The notes beneath the pieces were generated by a model that did no database searches, was not told the origin of the DNA, and saw only the letters and a program-made list of their open reading frames with translations. DNA of 10,095 bases, taken from the NCBI GenBank assembly GCA_002167465.1, contig NHBL01000001.1, positions 1 to 10,095 of the forward strand, read 5' to 3'. Both the position numbers and the translations under genes were made by a program. Origin of the DNA: a bacterium TMED6. Lineage in GTDB: Bacteria; Fidelibacterota; Marinisomatia; SCGC-AAA003-L08; D37C17. Below are positions 7,197 to 10,095 of the stretch, in pieces; position 1 is the first letter of the stretch; every line of letters starts with the position of its first letter.

Positions 7197-7931
7197 CTAC
7201 TTAATAAATGTCATTTGTAAGGTATTAGAGTAATTAGGAGCGCTCATCTTTAGAATGTATTGACCACTTGCAACTTGTTGACCATCATTATTAAGGCCAT
7301 TCCAGATTACTTTATAACTTCCAGCTTCTCTGTAATCAGATGCTAAAGTTTTAACCAAAGAACCACTCATATCATATACATTTAACAGCACATTTCCAGC
7401 TTGAGTAATATTAAATGGTATTGTAGTAGATGGATTGAATGGGTTAGGATAGTTCATCTCTAGAGAAGTTTCTTCAGGCATGAAATTTATATCATAAGAA
7501 GATTCTTTTTCACAATCAACAGACACACCATTAGCACCAGCTAGTATTAAATTAGATACAGCTATGTTAGCATCAGATATACCGTCCATAGTATCAAAAG
7601 AAATATTGATTACTGAACTTACATCATCTGAAGAACTCATAATTTTGTCACCTTGCATGCTAAACATGATTACTCTAGCTTTGCCTGGTTCAATAATTTT
7701 AGAATATACTTCAGCAGCATTTACTAATGAAGAAATTTGACCTTCAGATGTAGAAAGTAAATTTTGATCATAGTTTAAATCAAATTGTACTCCATATATA
7801 TCTACATCAGAATGGATAGTAACTTCTACTGAATTTGGATTGTTAGCTTCTTTTGATTTAACAATGCCACTGAATGATGTGTGACTTAAACCTAAAGATA
7901 ACATTAATATTAAAAGTGTTAATTTTTTCAT
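7197..7931 (-). CDS. Secreted cohesin-like protein with FlgD-like/type IX-style C-terminal sorting domain
   Basis: The 244-residue protein has three parts. Residues 1 to about 21 are a signal peptide (KK followed by a Leu-rich core ending near SHTSFSG). Residues about 22-150 resemble a cohesin-type beta-sandwich: VEVTIHSDVDIYGVQFDLNYD near the start and VINISFDTMDGISDANIAVS later follow the usual pattern. Residues about 155-244 form a FlgD-like Ig / T9SS type A-like sorting domain, with NYPNPFNPSTTIPF (160-173), LLNVYDMSGSLVKTL (182-196), WNGLNNDGQQVASGQY (210-225) and a short beta C-terminus. The second part is a family-resemblance call from pattern only. It is predicted to be exported and held at or released from the outer surface; its ligand is unknown. 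No dockerin, enzyme domain or partner gene is visible. It is a single-gene unit with strong AAGGAG 8 nt before the ATG, an upstream regulatory-looking palindrome and its own terminator. Confidence 0.85.
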   Translation of the reverse strand: MKKLTLLILMLSLGLSHTSFSGIVKSKEANNPNSVEVTIHSDVDIYGVQFDLNYDQNLLSTSEGQISSLVNAAEVYSKIIEPGKARVIMFSMQGDKIMSSSDDVSSVINISFDTMDGISDANIAVSNLILAGANGVSVDCEKESSYDINFMPEETSLEMNYPNPFNPSTTIPFNITQAGNVLLNVYDMSGSLVKTLASDYREAGSYKVIWNGLNNDGQQVASGQYILKMSAPNYSNTLQMTFIK

Positions 7932-7939
7932 TTTCTATA

Positions 7940-7945
7940 CTCCTT
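7940..7945 (-). promoter_or_regulatory. Strong ribosome binding site of the secreted-protein gene
   Basis: AAGGAG on the minus strand lies 8 nt before the ATG at 7931. It is the best-placed Shine-Dalgarno sequence in the window; trkA, trkH and the methyltransferase lack a clear one. This suggests high translation of the secreted protein and fixes its start. Confidence 0.8.
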
Positions 7946-8013
7946 CGTTTAAAAACATTACAATGACATTAACTTTTCTGACATAAATTAAATCAAGATT
8001 AGATATTATGCAA

Positions 8014-8040
8014 ATATTATCGAACATTTTATTGTAACAA
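8014..8040 (-). promoter_or_regulatory. Weak candidate promoter of the secreted-protein gene
   Basis: TTGTTA (8040-8035) and TAATAT (8019-8014) could be -35 and -10 boxes with a short 15-bp spacer. A start near 8007 would leave a leader of about 75 nt and would place the centre of the palindrome at 8059-8076 near -60. The boxes are imperfect and this AT-rich region offers other options. Confidence 0.25.
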
Positions 8041-8058
8041 TTTATTTCAATACTTGTT

Positions 8059-8076
8059 TTGTGAAGTTTATCACAA
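8059..8076. promoter_or_regulatory. CRP/FNR-type operator candidate
   Basis: TTGTGA-N6-TCACAA is a perfect inverted repeat with 6-bp arms and a 6-bp spacer, containing the TGTGA-N6-TCACA pattern recognised by E. coli CRP. It sits 2 nt beyond the murA stop codon, 128 bp upstream of the secreted-protein ATG. No U-tract follows on either strand, which argues against a terminator. No CRP-family gene is in the window, so the regulator is inferred from the pattern only. Confidence 0.5.
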
Positions 8077-8078
8077 TA

Positions 8079-9329
8079 TTATTTTTTTCGTACAATCGAA
8101 CCACCGATTTGATCAAATTTTTGTTCTATGTTTTCATATCCTCTATCAATGTGATAAATTCTTGAAATTTCTGTTTTAGAATCCGCAGCTAAACCAGCGA
8201 TTACTAAAGATGCGCTTGCTCTAATATCTGTTGACATAACTGGTGCACCATAAAGTTGATTTACCCCATTAATATGTGCTACATTATTATCTAAATGTAT
8301 ATTAGCGCCAAGACGTTCTAGTTCGGCAATATGAGTAAACCTATCTGTATAAATAGTATCTGTGACTGAACTAGATCCATTAGCTATAGTCATCAAAGCC
8401 ATCCATTGTGCTTGCAAATCAGTTGGAAAACCTGGATATATTGAAGTGGTCATATCAATAGAATTTGGCCTTCTATCCATTTTAATATTAATTTGATTAT
8501 TTTCAATATCTATACACGCACCAGCTTCTATAAGTTTGTTGGTTACTATTGATAAATGCTTAGGTTCAACGTTTTTTAATGTAACATTTCCTTTACACAT
8601 AGCTACAGCAATCATAAATGTACCAGCTTCTATTCTATCAGGAATGACATCAAATTCAACTTTATCATTTAAACTTGAAACACCAATAATAATAACGGAT
8701 CCATCTTGATTTCTTTTAATATCTGCACCCATAAGATTTAAAAAATCTATTAAACAATCAATTTCTGGCTCCATAGCAGCATTAAGTATTCTAGTTACAC
8801 CTTTAGCTTTAACTGCAGCCATTAATACATTACCTGTTGCTCCAACACTGCTTTTATCGAATATAATATCTGCACCTTTTAATTGACCAGAAGCGTTTAT
8901 ATAACCTCCAGCTAGTTCTATTTTTGCACCCATTTTTTCTAGTGCTTTAATATGAAAATCGACAGGTCTAGGGCCCCAAGCGCAACCTCCTGGCAGTGAA
9001 ACTTGAGCCTTGTTAAATCTGCTCATAAATGGACCTAAAACATAAAAAGATGCCCTCATAGTTTTAACTAAATCATAAGGAGCATATGGAGTATTACAAT
9101 TTTTTGTGTTAATCTTAAATGTGTTTCCTTTAATTGTAACTTTTGCTCCAACCATTTCTAAAAGCTTAGCCATTGTTAAAGTATCTCTTAGTAAAGGTAC
9201 ATTATTTATTGTATAGGTACCTGGATTTATGATACAAGCCGTCATTAATGGTAATACAGCATTTTTTGCACCACCAATAGAAACTTCACCATTTAATGAT
9301 TCTGTTGACTTAATAATAAATTTGTCCAT
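8079..9329 (-). CDS. murA: UDP-N-acetylglucosamine 1-carboxyvinyltransferase (MurA)
   Basis: MurA transfers the enolpyruvyl group of phosphoenolpyruvate to UDP-GlcNAc in the cytoplasm, the first committed step of peptidoglycan synthesis. The 416-residue protein is full length (E. coli 419). Active-site residues are present: Lys22-Asn23 in GGAKNAVLP, Cys116 in LPGGCAWGPRPVDFHI (the phosphoenolpyruvate-binding cysteine that fosfomycin alkylates, E. coli Cys115), Asp304 in GFPTDLQAQ, Asp368/Arg370 in STDIRASASL, and Arg396 in HIDRGYE. The presence of Cys rather than Asp at 116 predicts fosfomycin sensitivity of the enzyme itself. The ATG follows the recN stop by 3 nt, so the two genes are probably co-transcribed; a G-rich stretch in the last recN codons is the only possible ribosome site. 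Ending with a lone murA, away from a mur/fts cluster, is common. Confidence 0.97.
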   Translation of the reverse strand: MDKFIIKSTESLNGEVSIGGAKNAVLPLMTACIINPGTYTINNVPLLRDTLTMAKLLEMVGAKVTIKGNTFKINTKNCNTPYAPYDLVKTMRASFYVLGPFMSRFNKAQVSLPGGCAWGPRPVDFHIKALEKMGAKIELAGGYINASGQLKGADIIFDKSSVGATGNVLMAAVKAKGVTRILNAAMEPEIDCLIDFLNLMGADIKRNQDGSVIIIGVSSLNDKVEFDVIPDRIEAGTFMIAVAMCKGNVTLKNVEPKHLSIVTNKLIEAGACIDIENNQINIKMDRRPNSIDMTTSIYPGFPTDLQAQWMALMTIANGSSSVTDTIYTDRFTHIAELERLGANIHLDNNVAHINGVNQLYGAPVMSTDIRASASLVIAGLAADSKTEISRIYHIDRGYENIEQKFDQIGGSIVRKK

Positions 9330-9332
9330 AAT

Positions 9333-10095
9333 CTATTGCCCCATCATGTTAGTTGCTTGTTTTATACTATCTGAAGTTATTTCTTCATTACTTAGAAGTC
9401 TAGCAATTTCATTAATTTTACTTTTTGTATCTAACTCTTTAATTTTTGCAATTATCCTATTATTTGAATCAGTTTTGAATATTTTATAGTGAGAATCATT
9501 AGTTTTTGATGCAATTTGCGGCAAATGAGTAACACATACTACTTGACTATATTTACTTAATTCATAAAGCGCAGAACCAATCTTACTTGCTGTGCTTCCA
9601 GATATACCAACATCAACTTCATCAAAAATGAGAGAATTTAAATTAAATTTATCTTGTAAAGATAATTTGATAGCTAACATAATCCTTGAAATTTCTCCAC
9701 CTGAAGCTATGTAGGTTAAGGGTTTAAAGTCTTCACCTTTATTAGTTCTTATAAAAATCTCACATTTGTCATAACCAGAATTAGATAAAAAGGAATTATC
9801 AGATTTAATATTAAATTGTATTTCCGCACTTTTTAAATCTAAGGAAACAAACTTTTGTTTGATTTCCTTTTCTATAATCGGCTGCATATTCTTTCTGATC
9901 AATGATATTTTCTTACATAAATTCATTAATTTATTATCTAAAATTTCAATTTTAGACTCGTAATTTGATATTTCTTTATCATAATTTTTAGATTTTACAA
10001 TTTTATTTTTCAACGATTCCTTATGATTTATAACATCTTGAATGGTTGGACCATACTTGCTTTTAATGTGATTTAAAATAGCAATTTTTTCTTCA
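9333..10095 (-). CDS. recN: DNA repair protein RecN, C-terminal part (N-terminus beyond window edge)
   Basis: RecN is an SMC-like ATPase that acts early in double-strand break repair. The frame stays open to the right edge, so 253 C-terminal residues are visible of a protein usually near 550. The Walker A half and most of the coiled coil are outside. The visible part starts in the distal coiled coil (KIAILNHIKSKYGPTIQDV, typical of RecN), continues through charged helical sequence to about residue 80, and then enters the C-terminal ATPase lobe. That lobe has the ABC signature ASGGEISR (130-137), Walker B and D-loop LIFDEVDVGISG (155-166), and the His-switch in CVTHLPQIAS (187-196). A TTG inside the coiled coil near 10013 could be mistaken for a start, but coding continues upstream of it without a stop. 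The stop codon TAG is 3 nt before murA. Confidence 0.95.
   Translation of the reverse strand, partial: EEKIAILNHIKSKYGPTIQDVINHKESLKNKIVKSKNYDKEISNYESKIEILDNKLMNLCKKISLIRKNMQPIIEKEIKQKFVSLDLKSAEIQFNIKSDNSFLSNSGYDKCEIFIRTNKGEDFKPLTYIASGGEISRIMLAIKLSLQDKFNLNSLIFDEVDVGISGSTASKIGSALYELSKYSQVVCVTHLPQIASKTNDSHYKIFKTDSNNRIIAKIKELDTKSKINEIARLLSNEEITSDSIKQATNMMGQ

Noticed and set aside
8031..8041. Small inverted repeat ATTGT-A-ACAAT in the secreted-protein leader
   Set aside because: Arms of five bases around one base are expected by chance in AT-rich sequence, and it overlaps the weak -35 candidate. Not strong enough to call an operator.
8059..8076. The palindrome after murA read as a transcription terminator
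   Set aside because: The stem is only 6 bp with two G-C pairs per arm, and neither side is followed by a T-run, unlike the clear terminator at 7147-7174.
9229..9489. Plus-strand open frame of 86 codons across the recN/murA junction
   Set aside because: It is antisense to the conserved MurA N-terminus and RecN C-terminus, with no ribosome site. Its hydrophobicity is explained by the reverse complement of charged AT-rich codons.
9333..10013. recN fragment read as a complete 226-residue gene starting at a TTG
   Set aside because: The frame stays open upstream to the window edge and encodes typical RecN coiled-coil sequence, so the TTG is an internal Leu codon.
1..10095. CRISPR arrays, tRNA or rRNA genes, insertion sequences, attachment sites
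   Set aside because: I saw no spaced direct repeats, cloverleaf-like GC-rich segments, transposase motifs or terminal inverted repeats; coding sequence covers almost the whole window.

Overview
The window is a strongly AT-rich bacterial chromosome segment in which every supported gene lies on the minus strand, so it reads biologically from right to left. The best taxonomic clue is the secreted protein at 7197-7931. Its C-terminal domain opens with an Asn-Tyr-Pro-Asn-Pro-Phe-Asn-Pro motif, typical of the FlgD-like / type IX-style sorting domains of the FCB superphylum (Marinimicrobia, Ignavibacteria, Calditrichaeota, Cloacimonetes and relatives). With the low GC and tight packing, a marine Marinimicrobia (SAR406)-like genome is my best guess. 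This is inference, because no marker gene was compared.

Layout in transcription order: (1) The 3' part of recN (DNA repair ATPase), cut by the right window edge, is followed after 3 nt by murA (first committed step of peptidoglycan synthesis). (2) A 147-bp intergenic region carries a perfect CRP/FNR-type inverted repeat right after the murA stop. (3) Next comes a single-gene unit encoding a small secreted cohesin-like protein, with a strong Shine-Dalgarno sequence and its own intrinsic terminator. (4) After a short AT-rich leader comes a compact run of six genes: trkA and trkH (potassium uptake), an enoyl-CoA hydratase, lepA (EF4), lgt (prolipoprotein diacylglyceryl transferase) and a zinc-ribbon SAM methyltransferase that runs off the left edge. 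From trkH onward neighbouring genes overlap by 1 to 38 nt, which suggests one polycistronic, translationally coupled unit.

The six-gene run mixes cell-envelope and ion-homeostasis functions (Trk, Lgt) with a translation factor (LepA) and one metabolic enzyme (enoyl-CoA hydratase). Apart from trkA-trkH, which form one complex, the genes have no shared pathway that I can name. No mobile element, CRISPR array, tRNA, rRNA or phage gene is visible. This is mostly an ordinary housekeeping region. The points most worth a second look are the regulated-looking secreted protein unit, the ECH/lepA overlap with two possible lepA starts, and active-site variants in Lgt.
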